This document shows positions 10,324 to 19,285 of a stretch of DNA of 64,000 bases, in pieces. Every line of letters starts with the position of its first letter. The stretch's first letter is position 1. Position numbers and translations under genes: made by a program. The notes beneath the pieces were generated by a model, which saw nothing but the letters and a program-made list of their open reading frames with translations, was not told the origin of the DNA and ran no database searches. The DNA is from Rhabdophis nuchalis (taxonomy: Eukaryota > Chordata > Lepidosauria > Squamata > Natricidae): assembly GCA_039707465.1 (NCBI GenBank), contig CM077644.1, positions 84,080,375 through 84,144,374 of the forward strand, read 5' to 3'.

Positions 10324-10364
10324 GATGGATCCATTTCAGGCTTATTAGCCTTCTTCAGCTGGCC
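10324..10364 (-). ncRNA. Hammerhead motif, subfamily 2, junction-damaged helix I
   Basis: Minus-strand order: GGCCAG, CTGAAGA (position 7 is free in the consensus CUGANGA), helix II AGGCT-AATA-AGCCT, GAAA, helix III palindrome TGGATCCA, T, C17 at 10324. The following bases read TGGACC rather than CTGGTC, so helix I is probably impaired. Confidence 0.7.
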
Positions 10365-10668
10365 ATACTCCTTCTACTGGGATTTGAACTGGTGCTTTCC
10401 AGCATATGAGACAGACTTCTCTATGCCTTGAGCTATCCAGTATCCCTGATATATCAGCCAATTTACAGGACTCTTAAATGAGAGATAATTATCACAGCTC
10501 CTGTTTCAGGGTCCCTTTAAGGGGAGGAGACTCAACGTCATCCCTCTCTGCCCTTCGACTCATCCTAGAGATCAACCAGACAGAGAACCAATTAGATTAC
10601 TGCTGTGTGACATTTTTTAGATATGTGTTAGATTTTTTAAGGGCTGAAAATAAAGAGACCAGGATGGG
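10324..10668 (-). mobile_element. Hammerhead SINE-like unit, subfamily 2, full-length monomer
   Basis: Read on the minus strand, this arm begins within about 5 bases of the predicted cleavage site (CTGGTCTC from 10662) and ends at C17 of the next hammerhead (10324): a 339-base monomer with ribozyme ends. Its order is helix I 3' strand, AT-rich body, GACGTTGAG and AAAGGGACCC blocks, pol III-like A and B boxes, then the hammerhead. The arm at 10692-10994 carries the same unit in the opposite orientation and circularly permuted. Downstream of C17 one C of helix I is lost at the junction with the preceding unit. Confidence 0.8.
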
Positions 10669-10691
10669 ATGACGTTGAAAATAAAGAGACC
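10669..10691. repeat. Palindrome centre with short tandem duplication
   Basis: Around 10647-10708 a segment of about 30 bases (AAAATAAAGAGACCAG then GATGACGTTG) occurs twice in tandem, at the point where the minus arm and the permuted plus arm meet. This looks like a junction scar left by insertion or repair. Confidence 0.6.
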
Positions 10692-10792
10692 AGAGGGATG
10701 ACGTTGAGTCTCCTCCCCTTAAAGGGACCCTGAAACAGGAGCTGTGATAATTATCTCTCATTTAAGAGTCCTGTAAATTGGCTGATATATCA

Positions 10793-10864
10793 GGGATACT
10801 GGATAGCTCAAGGCATAGAGAAGTCTGTCTCATATGCTGGAAAGCACCAGTTCAAATCCCAGTA
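10793..10864 (+). promoter_or_regulatory. tRNA-like pol III internal promoter (A and B boxes)
   Basis: TAGCTCAAGG (10804-10813) resembles the A box TRGCNNAGYGG, and AGTTCAAATCC (10849-10859) resembles the B box GGTTCGANTCC. In subfamily 1 the B box is a perfect GGTTCGAATCC (minus strand near 10100; plus strand near 11650). The spacing is tRNA-like, but T-arm and acceptor pairing is poor, so this is a SINE-type tRNA-derived head rather than a tRNA gene. The ribozyme starts about 10 bases downstream of it. Confidence 0.65.
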
Positions 10865-10874
10865 CAAGGAGTAT

Positions 10875-10921
10875 GGCCAGCTGAAGAAGGCTAATAAGCC
10901 TGAAATGGATCCATCCTGGTC
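10875..10921 (+). ncRNA. Hammerhead ribozyme motif, type I, subfamily 2, intact
   Basis: Helix I GGCCAG (10875-10880) pairs with CTGGTC (10916-10921). Core CTGAAGA is 10881-10887. Helix II AGGCT/AGCCT (10888-10892, 10897-10901) closes loop AATA. Core GAAA is 10902-10905. Helix III is from palindrome TGGATCCA (10906-10913) with U16.1 at 10914 and C17 at 10915. Relative to subfamily 1, helix II and helix III differ by compensatory pair changes, which supports selection on structure. Confidence 0.88.
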
Positions 10922-10984
10922 TCTTTATTTTCAGCCCTTAAAAAATCTAACACATATCTAAAAAATGTCACACAGCAGTAATCT

Positions 10985-11060
10985 AATTGGTTCTAATTAG
11001 ATTACTAATTAGGTAATCTAATTGGTTCTAATTATATTACTAATTAGGTAATCTAATGTC
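10985..11060. repeat. Two-copy tandem repeat of about 37 bases
   Basis: TAATCTAATTGGTTCTAATT-type sequence is repeated after the end of the permuted unit, mixed with a second GTCACACAGCAGTAATC block (10968-10985 and 11057-11074). It looks like local slippage at the element end. Confidence 0.55.
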
Positions 11061-11092
11061 ACACAGCAGTAATCCAATTATATATATAAGCA

Positions 11093-11647
<555 letters not shown>

Positions 11648-11656
<9 letters not shown>

Positions 11657-11756
11657 AATCCCAGTAAGGGGTATGGCCAGCTGATGAGAGCTAATAAGCT
11701 CGAAATAGATCTATCCTGGCCTCTTCTAATTTAATTTATTGATCAGCTCATAAAAC

Positions 11757-11758
<2 letters not shown>
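11648..11758 (+). mobile_element. Hammerhead SINE-like unit, subfamily 1, plus arm of palindrome 3
   Basis: Starts at the B box GGTTCGAATCC, continues through an intact hammerhead (11675-11721) and the AT-rich body as far as CATAAAACTAACACACA, where the sequence has turned into a CA microsatellite (11759-11802). Confidence 0.75.
11675..11721 (+). ncRNA. Hammerhead ribozyme motif, type I, best-preserved copy
   Basis: Helix I GGCCAG (11675-11680) pairs perfectly with CTGGCC (11716-11721). Core CTGATGA is 11681-11687. Helix II GAGCT/AGCTC closes loop AATA. Core GAAA is 11702-11705. Helix III is from palindrome TAGATCTA (11706-11713), with U16.1 at 11714 and C17 at 11715. Every invariant core base and every helix pair is satisfied. 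Cleavage is predicted between 11715 and 11716. Confidence 0.9.

Positions 11759-11812
<54 letters not shown>
11759..11812. repeat. CA microsatellite with AT end
   Basis: AC repeat grown from the CTAACACACA motif of the adjacent hammerhead unit, ending in ATATAT. Confidence 0.9.
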
Positions 11813-11944
11813 GTTCCTACCTACCTACTATATTTCTTTCTCTCTCCCTATTTCTGTCTCTATCTTTTTGTCTACCTAACTACTCATTCTCTCTACCTAC
11901 CTACTGTATTTCTCTCTCTTTCTCTCTCTATCCCTCTAGCTACC

Positions 11945-12024
11945 TACTTTTTTTTTAATTTGTCTCTTCAAAGCTTGGTGCATTTTATACTCCGGTGTAT
12001 CTTATACTCTGAAAAATATAGTAT
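11945..12024. mobile_element. MITE terminus (mariner-like)
   Basis: Paired motifs GGTGCATTTTATACTCCGG and GGTGTATCTTATACTC followed by GAAAAATA are typical of a short TA-inserting MITE end known from reptile genomes. Only one end is visible. Confidence 0.4.
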
Positions 12025-12129
12025 CTGTAATGGTTATTCATGCACCAAAAATCCATTTTATATATAGCAGAGAAGATCTCGTCACCTGTGCTCTATAGAT
12101 AGCATCAAAACAAAAATACAGTAGGGTTA

Positions 12130-13364
12130 AAGATAGGAAAAGTCCAAGTATTTTGTGTCTATGGAAATAGAAGCTTCATCAGTTTAATTTTTAATTGGCA
12201 TATCCCAATGAGTGTAAACATTTGGCCAACATCACTGAGCTACTTGGGATTTATCTTGGCGATCTCTGTCCTTGTACTTCTTCACGTCAATGGACAACTT
12301 TTCAGATTAAAATTTTGGACATCTATCAACTTCTGATGTCTGTGCATATAATATGAAACATCACGGTGCAGCATTTGGGGAATATGAACATGTCTTGTTC
12401 ATCTGATCAAGAACAGCAACAACACTGAAATATTAGTCATATAAAAATGCAACTTGTCACAATAGCAAATATATTCACATTCTACATCATTTTAAGTAGT
12501 TCATCAAGAATGGCAGCATTTACTGTTGATGCCCTTGAGGTATCTGATGTTTGATGCCACTGATGTTTCTACTGACTTCTGTTATTTCTAGGCACTTGAT
12601 TATCTAAACATGTGGCAGGGAGCTGAATGCCTTCTTGTAATCAATCCAAGCTACATTCAAGTTGGTCTTTGTTCTCATGCAGTTTTCCAAAATCATCTTG
12701 TCAGTTAGGAAATGATCTTTTGTTCCTCTGCTGCTTAGGCAGCTACCTTTCTGTTCAAGTGTAAAAAGCTTGTTTTCAACTAGATGCTGATGGACTGCAT
12801 TAGCTATCATACCAATTAGCAATCTGAGAGCTGTTAGTAAGCAGGTAATTACCCTGTAGTTGTTTGGTGCTGCCCCTTTTGTTGGATCTTTCGCTATCAG
12901 GTAGGTTTTACAAGATGTTAATGAATTTTCAATTTCACCTCCTTGCAATAATTGTTAAGCTGCTTGGCAACAAGTGGTTGCAGACCAGTCATTTGAAACC
13001 AAAAAGCACGGACTTCATTTTTACTTGGTGCTGGCCAATTCTTGATTTTCTGTGCCTTTTTCTTCACCATTTTTACTATTATTATAATATCTTGAATTTC
13101 AATTTTTTAAAATCTTATCCATGTCCTTCATCCAGGTTGCATTTTAGTTCTTTGGTTGTTCCATAATTGTGCCCAGAACTTCATTGTTTCTTCTTTGTCA
13201 GGTGTTGGCATTGTATTCTTTCCATTGATGGCTTGATATAAACATTTCTGCTTTAACTAAAATGGGAAGTTCTGCTTATTGCATGCTTTGAACTTCACAA
13301 TTGCTGATCTACTTGGCTATAGATTTAATTTGCTGCTTTATTATTTTCATCATTGCCTGGATCT
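12130..13364 (-). mobile_element. R4-like (R2-superclade) LINE fragment, distal part
   Basis: Degraded minus-strand reverse transcriptase sequence in several frames. Upstream of the best frame one reads FWAQLWNN and then KIKNWPAPSKNEV (the WxAPG-D type RT-0 block), followed by the RT frame at 12604-12948. The series continues on the far side of the ORF1-only insertion (15947-16260, with KEETMKFWAQLW-type order), so the LINE was split by that insertion. The 3' limit near 12130 is approximate. R4 is the clade whose RT block (YRxITCL, KGSxxxSRGTKD, WIDYKKAF) I recognise here. Confidence 0.7.
12604..12948 (-). pseudogene. R4-like reverse transcriptase fragment
   Basis: A frame of 114 codons with recognisable R4/R2-type RT blocks: GAAPNNYRVITCLLTAL (fingers), QKGSCLSSRGTKDHFLTDKM, and NLNVAWIDYKKAF, the block that holds the first catalytic aspartate. 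The frame stops before the catalytic YxDD palm block. Flanking frames keep further similarity but with stops. The source protein nicks DNA with a C-terminal restriction-like endonuclease; that domain is seen elsewhere at 36.7 kb. Confidence 0.75.
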
Positions 13365-13664
13365 CTGTTGTTTCTAGATATTTTTTTATATTGAAAAAGT
13401 TTTATTGGTTTTACATTTTTTCTATAGGGTAGGGTAAGGGATACAAAGAAATTTTGAGAGCATTCACGTCAGAGTCGTCGGCCCTTCCGAGACCTCAAAA
13501 TACACAATAAAAAAAATAACAAAAAAAAGCATTTTTCATAACACTACAAGGTAAAAGCAAGTACATATACCTAAATTCTCAGTTCCATGCTGTCAGACAT
13601 TTACAAAAAATCCAGAAAATATTATGCAAAATTGTTCAGGAAAATCAAGGCAAAGTTATTTTTT

Positions 13665-14531
13665 CTATCTAAGTCTCTTGGCTATTGTATCTTCTTTTTC
13701 TCCTCCCTGGCCCCCAGCGGGCGGGGCCGTGGCCCCCTCCGTCCCCACTGGATCTTCCCCCAGGGCAGAGAAATGTTTTTTAAGAAAGGCTTCCGCCTCA
13801 GCAACTGTTTTAATCCTCACTCTTCCTCCTTCCCAGAACACCAGCATCCCTTCGGGTGTCACCCACTTGAACCAAATCCCATGATCAAATAAAATTTTAG
13901 ACAAGAAGGAAAATTTCCTCCTTGCTTCTCGAATCTTTCTAGGAATCTGCTTCAAGATAGTGACCGTTTTTTGTTGGTAAATTAAAGGGTTCCCTCTCTG
14001 CGCCTTCAAGATTTCCTCTCTGGTTGACCTTCTAACAAATTTCACATGTATCTCTCTAGGCACTTCATTTATCCTGGCATATGCTGAGTTAATTCTATAG
14101 GCTAGGTTAATGTCCCCCCTGATCTCATCTTTAGGTTTTTGTAAATAGTCTGCTAAAATTGTGCTCATAAGATCAGGGAGGCATTCACCAGGTTGCTCAA
14201 AAACATTCTGAAATCTCAAAAAATATGTCATTCTTTCCATATCAATCCTAGACACATGCCCACTTGTTTCCTCAACCTCTTTAGTAACATTTTTAATCTC
14301 TCCCTTAACCCCCACCAGCCCCCCTTCCAATTCTTCAGTCTTCTGTGTGATTTCCAGCGTTTGCTTCCGTGTGTCCAATAGCTCCTTCTTGAAAATAATG
14401 TTTTCTGCCCTCTGGGCCTGAATTTCTTGAACCAAAGTTTGTATAACAGTTTCAAGAGAAGCCATCCGTTGTTCTAAACTTGTCAGTGCTGTTTCTTGAG
14501 CCATCTTAACTGTTAGAGTCAGTGCCACCAA
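13665..14531 (-). CDS. L1-type ORF1 RNA-binding protein, intact
   Basis: 288 codons, start ATG at 14531 (an alternative ATG lies 9 codons in, MAQETALTSLEQ). Residues about 12-105 form a coiled coil with heptad-like L, V and I and many K/E/Q. Residues about 106-185 match the L1 ORF1p RRM: MTYFLRFQN as RNP2-like and REIHVKFVRR as RNP1-like. Residues about 186-260 match the C-terminal domain (KQIPRKIREARRKFSFLS, WFKWVTPEGMLVFWEGG). The tail ends KEDTIAKRLR. In L1, this protein trimerises, binds RNA and has chaperone activity in cytoplasmic RNPs. It is the only intact gene product of the ORF1-only family here. Confidence 0.88.
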   Translation of the reverse strand: MVALTLTVKMAQETALTSLEQRMASLETVIQTLVQEIQAQRAENIIFKKELLDTRKQTLEITQKTEELEGGLVGVKGEIKNVTKEVEETSGHVSRIDMERMTYFLRFQNVFEQPGECLPDLMSTILADYLQKPKDEIRGDINLAYRINSAYARINEVPREIHVKFVRRSTREEILKAQRGNPLIYQQKTVTILKQIPRKIREARRKFSFLSKILFDHGIWFKWVTPEGMLVFWEGGRVRIKTVAEAEAFLKKHFSALGEDPVGTEGATAPPAGGQGGEKEDTIAKRLR

Positions 14532-15085
14532 AATGGCGTTTTCAGGGTGGGGCTGGTGAGACTAACCGGGAGCCAAAAGTTCAGATCAAGGTTGAAACGT
14601 TGTAAAATTCAGGAACCAAGAGAGAGACAATTTTCCAACTCAATAGCTATAATAACGAAGGTAATCCAGAAAGGAACCACAAATCCAACAAGAAAAAAAT
14701 TCTTCATTAATATCCAGAGAGAGTCCCAATTGTAAAGAGACGCTGGAAATTTTCCATAGTTAAAATAGTCAGGCAGGGACAAAGAAAAGCCACTTTCCAC
14801 CGCCCATCTCAGAGCCCAGAGGAGAAAGTAGAAAAATAATTTTTTTTTTAACCAGCCAGACCTAGACACAATGTTGCAAGTAGCCGCATACCACTTTCCC
14901 TTGTTAGAGACAGTCCGGATTTAAGATTTCCACTTTCTCTTCCAGAGAAGCCATTTCCAAGTGCCGCTTAAGTCTGAGGGGGGGTTTTTGAAAACAAACA
15001 CCCCCCTCCCAGTCCGTTCAGCCTGGCTGGCAGCAGAAAAAAAAGTTTTTTAAAAACTCACTCTCCCCTCGCAGCTGAAGCCTCG

Positions 15086-15086
15086 G

Positions 15087-15117
<31 letters not shown>

Positions 15118-15640
15118 TTATAAAACCGCACCCTCTCCCCACAGGGACTCGGGGCGGTGCACAGGTAGAATAAAAACCAAATACATACAACAATTCTAAA
15201 AACAAATTAAATATAACCTGCGCTAAAATTCCCATTAAAACTAAATAATACTAATTCCCCATAAAACCCCAGAGGCAGAGAGACTCATCCTAGGCCGGCC
15301 AGACAGAAAAAGTGAGTCTTTAATTTAAGACGGAAGGAGCGGAGGTCCGTGGTCGTCCTAATATCGGGGGGGAGGTCGTTCCAGAGGGCCGGGCCCGCCA
15401 CAGAGATAGCCGTTCCCCTGGGTGTCGCCCGCTGACAGTGTCTAGTGGACGGCACCCGGAGAAGTCCCTCTCTGTGGGAGCGAATCGGCCACGAGGATGT
15501 ATGAGGCAGGAACCGATCCCGCAGATAGCTAGGTCCCGAGCCATGGAGCGCTTTAAAGAGGATAATTAACACCTTGAAGCGCACCCAGAAGACGACAGGT
15601 AGCCAGTGCAGCTCGCGCAAGAGCAGTGTTACATGGGTAA
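15086..15640 (-). mobile_element. L2-like LINE 3' end inserted in ORF1-only copy B
   Basis: A TTA-type microsatellite tail (AAT repeat at 15090-15117 on the plus strand) follows the conserved 3' block with CACCGC and CGAGTCCC. The coding part, 15285-15620, is the ORF2 C-terminus (LRELHWLPVVFWVRFKV, GPALWNDLPPDIRTT, ending CLAGLG), uninterrupted for 111 codons. It is nearly identical by eye to the end of the element at 935-2994. It is 5' truncated at about 15640 and sits in the 5' leader of copy B, so it is younger than copy B. Confidence 0.85.
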
Positions 15641-15946
15641 ACCTAGTCGGAAGCCTTCCGACTGAGCCGATTAACCCTCTTCATTGTTGTAAATGGCACC
15701 GTCTTCCTTAGGCGAAGGGAGAACCCCCCGCAGCATGTTCTCCCTCACCTAAGCCGCGCCGGGGGCCACTTCCTCCACCGCCGTGGGGGGGGCGCCCCCC
15801 GACGAGCCGGCTTTACGGGAGACCCTCAAACAAGAGGGGTCTCACCCCCGTGGGGGGGCAGAAAGAGAAACAAAGCGGCGAGCGAGCGCTAGGCTCGCCC
15901 GTCGCCGCAGGAGCCGGAACCGGAAGCCTGTTGTTTCTAGATATTT

Positions 15947-16260
15947 AATGATAAGGTATTCTTTGATTTTCTTGTTCTTCATCTGCTTTTCTTGTATCTA
16001 TTTTGCATCTGATGTAGTTGGATATAACAGCAGTTGTGTTGTATATTGGTTGGTTTGCATCTTGTAGTAAACTTATGCTTATGTTTGACATTATAATATT
16101 GGCATCTTGTACTAGCTGATTCTTTGAGACAAGCTTGAATGGATGCTATTATATTATCTTCTTTTGTGCTGTTCTAGATGCTCAGTTATCCTTTGTTTCA
16201 ATTTCTCTTATTTTTTTCCTTTAGTTAGAGGGCTTTGTTCTTTCTTAGAAGAAGGCAGAG
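15947..16260 (-). pseudogene. R4-like LINE fragment, proximal part
   Basis: Minus-strand sequence with many stops but with the KIRRY/KEYL-type lysine-rich region expected upstream of the R4 reverse transcriptase, continuing the fragment at 12130-13364 after the ORF1-only insertion is removed. Confidence 0.5.
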
Positions 16261-16274
16261 TGTTAGTCTAAGGG

Positions 16275-16535
16275 TTATTTTTATAAAGTTATTTATCTAT
16301 TTATTTGTATCCCTTGTTTATTATTTTTACAAACATCTCATGGCAGAAAACATTTCTTCTTCATTCTATTTTCTCCAGAATAACAACAACCTTTTGAGGT
16401 GGGTTGGGATGAGAGACAGTGATTGGCCCAACGTCATCCAGCTGGCTTTCATGGCCAAGGTGAGAGTTGAACTCATAATCTCCTAGTTTCTAGCCTGACA
16501 CTTTAACCAGTAGACCACAGCAGCTCTCTTATTTA
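16275..16535 (-). mobile_element. tRNA-headed SINE, L2/MIR-like tail
   Basis: On the minus strand: A-box region TGGTCTACTGGTTAAAGTG, B box ATGAGTTCAACTC, a middle block with CAGCTGGATGACGTTGGGCC and CCCACCTCA, then AAAAATAATAAAC and GGATACAAATAAATA at the 3' end. The copy at 38705-38945 has the same order. Such SINEs are transcribed by pol III and mobilised by a LINE with a matching tail. Confidence 0.75.
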
Positions 16536-16754
16536 AATTAAAGACTCCTTCTGGAGAAACTAACCTTTTTTTTTTTGCATTTCGAAGAAAAACAATATGT
16601 TGGACACTAAAAAGCACAAGAAACAAATAAAATATTGGGGCATTTGCATGAAGAAATAAGTGAGATTTTACTTTTGGGTGCTATGGAAAAAACAAATTAT
16701 AATGGGCAAAAAGGAAAATGATTCAAATCTGGACTTCAAAATGACAAACTACAA

Positions 16755-16905
16755 GAACAAGATACTATAATACAATAGCAGAGTTGGAAGGGACCTTGGA
16801 GGTCATCTAGTCCAACTCCCTGCCTAGGCAGGAAACCCTATACCATTTCAGACAAATGGCTATCCAACATCTTCTTGAAGACTTGTAGTGTTGATGAAAC
16901 ACATC
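16755..16905 (-). mobile_element. CR1 LINE 3' end
   Basis: Plus-strand text with AGAGTTGGAAGGGACCTTGG and GGTCATCTAGTCCAAC is the reverse complement of the CR1 3' end that recurs at 23.5, 36.2, 40.3, 44.5 and 51.5 kb. Only the C-terminal coding end is present. Confidence 0.75.
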
Positions 16906-17720
16906 AACAAGATGTTTTTATATCTAAAAAGAACATACAATTAATAGACCTGAAGAGTGATTTAGGGATATTTTTTATATCTGCTATACAGTACAGTCAT
17001 GCTGTTAGTGATCTTGTCAGAAGAATAAAAGAGAAAATGAACCATGGGTCAAGATATTATTTGAAGAGTCTTAAGATCAATATTGTTCAAAGAAAATGGA
17101 AGAAATATAAAGTGAGTTTATTTGATCAAAGATAAATAGAAAGGGAACTATTTTTGACAAAGTGTAATGTATTTCTTTTTCTAACTAAGACCAGAAGATG
17201 ATGTTTTAAAGATTTTTTCTGTAGACATCAGTTATATGGGAAGGAGGTTATTTATTACATTTTACCTGATTACGGTTAAAATAATTATGTTATTTCTGGG
17301 AACTTTTAATGGATATTTACAGATTGTATTTGAATGGTGAGATCTGAGAGTGTTCTAAAAAATAGAAAATGAGATGTAAATAAAAAAGGAAGGAATTGAA
17401 ATGGGTTTATCAGAACCTTATAATACATAAAAACTTATTTCCGCTTCCCTTCATCGGCTTTTGCTGATTAGAATGAATGATGAAGTTTTAAAGATATGTT
17501 TATAAACAATTATGTGAATTGTGGGGTGAAGAGATTGTTTGTTATACTTTAAGAGACAGTGATAGGTTTTTAAAATTATTTACATCTGCTGTGACAGAGG
17601 AGGGAATTATTTTCTGTTTAAAATATTGGGTTTTTTTCTACACTTTTTGTCTTTTTCTCCTTTTTTGTTTTTTATAATTTGTATTAATTTTACAATGTCA
17701 TTTTTAATAAATATTAGCTG
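16905..17720 (+). other. Possible LINE 3' region, unclassified
   Basis: A frame at 16875-17135 ends in a lysine-rich stretch (QRKWKKYK) and is followed by about 580 bases of AT-rich sequence ending in T-rich then AATAAATATTAG. The layout resembles the 3' region of the 249-3766 family, but I could not align it convincingly and see no target duplication. Confidence 0.3.
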
Positions 17721-18300
17721 ACACGGTAAGAATTATGTAGCAATTATAAAGTGGTCTGTAATTGTCTGAGTGTATCGGCATCTACTTTTATTGGAAGTCC
17801 CAGTGAAATAAAGAACTAGCATATTCACACAAATAGGCAGATTCCCTTTGAAGAAGCCACATGAATATTCCATAGGATGTAGCTGCTTTCATACTTCAAA
17901 GAGAAATGCTTATGTTAACCCACTTTTCAAAATATCCTTTTCAAATGCTTTGCATAGTAATTATCAACTTGTGTCCCCCACTTAATCTTTAATTTCTGCT
18001 TCTGTTTTGACTAATCTTTAGTCCTTTTTATGCATAACAATCCATGACCCTTTTCACCAAAAAGTAAAGTGAATTAGGGGAAAATCAGTAAAGCATTAAC
18101 ACCTAAAGATATTAATTATGAGAGTTCAATGAAAAAGATGAACAAGGTAACTTTTATATATCATCTATTTTACAGCAGTGTTTATTATATAGTATAAAGA
18201 AAGATATGCAGATATTGGAATTTGTACTGATGTTCAAGAGAAATGCTATTAAGATGGTCAAATTTATTTCGCTAATTAGGCAAAACAATCTGGTTCTATT
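17721..18300. other. AT-rich sequence, nothing recognised
   Basis: No repeat end, gene or RNA recognised. Confidence 0.5.
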
Positions 18301-19285
18301 ATTTGTTGAATTAAGTTCAAAATGTTGGTCCAAACTTCACTAGTAGTTTTTCAAAATCCATTGCCTAGTCTTAGACTAGATGAAACTAAGGGAATAATGG
18401 AGTGGCTGTGGGCAGGGCCCCTTATATCCAAGAGTTTATCAAGTGTCTTGGATGGGATTGTATTACTTGAATGGGATTGCACTACTCCAGATAGATTCAG
18501 TGTGTAATCTGGGGTTCCTTTTAGATTCACAGCTCATGCTCAAAGAATGGGTAGCAACTGTGCTAGGAAAGCCTTTGATTGACTCCATGTTAAGTCCCAG
18601 TTATATCCTTTTCTGAATAGGTAACTCATTACTCATGCCCTGGTCAACCGATAGAACTATTGCAATACTTGTCAATTTCTTCTCTTTCTCCTTTTTCAGC
18701 TTGTATGCTAACCAGCTTCTGCTTGTCCAAGCTATGTTGAGTGCCCCAAAAATGTCACATGTAACATCTCTGCTCTGGGAGTTATATTTTGTGCGAGTTT
18801 GCTACCCAGTCTAATTCAAGGTATTGGTTGTGACAAATCAAGTCCTGCATGGAATGGGCCAGGCTACCTAAGAAATTGCCTTCATCCAATTACATTGGCT
18901 TGTCCCACCTGGTCAGACAGAGAAGGTATGCTATGGTTCCCATCAAATAAAGAATTCTGGGCTCTAGAAAGTGATCTTTCTCTGCAATGTGAAATGTTCT
19001 CTCCCTTGGAGGTGTGGCAAGCCTCCTGTCTCCTGGTCTTCCCAAAAGAAATTAAAACTTGGTTCTGTGGTCTCACCTGGGAAGCCCAAAGATACAAATA
19101 GACATGGGGCTTGTTGGTGTCCTGAGAGGTCTTCCACAAAAAAAATTGAAAATTTAATTCTAACATTTTAATTTTTATGTACAGTTTTTTATAGTCTGAC
19201 ATTTTATTGTACACTACCCAGAGCCTCTCCTTGAAGGAATGGGCAGTTCAGAAATGCAAAATAAAAATAAATGAGATACGTTTTT
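18300..19285 (+). pseudogene. Old L2/CR1-type LINE fragment
   Basis: Plus-strand remnants in several frames give the C-terminal order of an L2-like ORF2: SNYCNT near 18650, GPGYLRNCLHP and TWSDREGMLWFPS near 18855-18950, LEVWQASCLLVFPKEIKTWF near 19010-19070, then a 3' UTR ending AAAATAAAAATAAATGA near 19275. Stops and frame changes are frequent, so this is an old copy. Confidence 0.6.

Larger units (their letters stand above)
10692..10994 (+). mobile_element. Hammerhead SINE-like unit, subfamily 2, circularly permuted copy
   Basis: Numbering the 339-base monomer from the cleavage site of the minus arm, this arm runs from unit position 116 to 339 (10692-10915) and then continues directly as positions 1 to 78 (10916-10993). 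Coordinates agree base for base with no net gap. It crosses the self-cleavage site without interruption. Positions 79-115 are absent. A circular or concatemeric template explains this order. It carries the A/B boxes (10804-10859) and the ribozyme (10875-10921). Confidence 0.8.
13384..15927 (-). mobile_element. ORF1-only L1-type retroelement (HAL1-like), copy B, complete ends
   Basis: A 19-base perfect duplication, CTGTTGTTTCTAGATATTT, sits at 13365-13383 and 15928-15946. On the minus strand, the element opens with GC-rich leader (GGCTTCCGGTTCCGG), holds an L2-like insertion (about 15086-15640), then an intact ORF1 (14531-13665), then a 3' UTR of about 280 bases and a tail with TAAAACCAATAAAA. 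Without the L2-like insert it is about 2.0 kb, close to copy A. No ORF2 or ORF2 remnant lies between ORF1 and the tail. The target was R4-like coding sequence that resumes on the other side. Confidence 0.88.

Noticed and set aside
10793..10864. A true tRNA gene
   Set aside because: A and B boxes fit, but T-arm and acceptor strands do not pair; it is a SINE-type head.
15783..16067. 94-codon frame starting MGGAPPDEPALRE
   Set aside because: It is antisense to the 5' leader of ORF1-only copy B and runs across its insertion junction.
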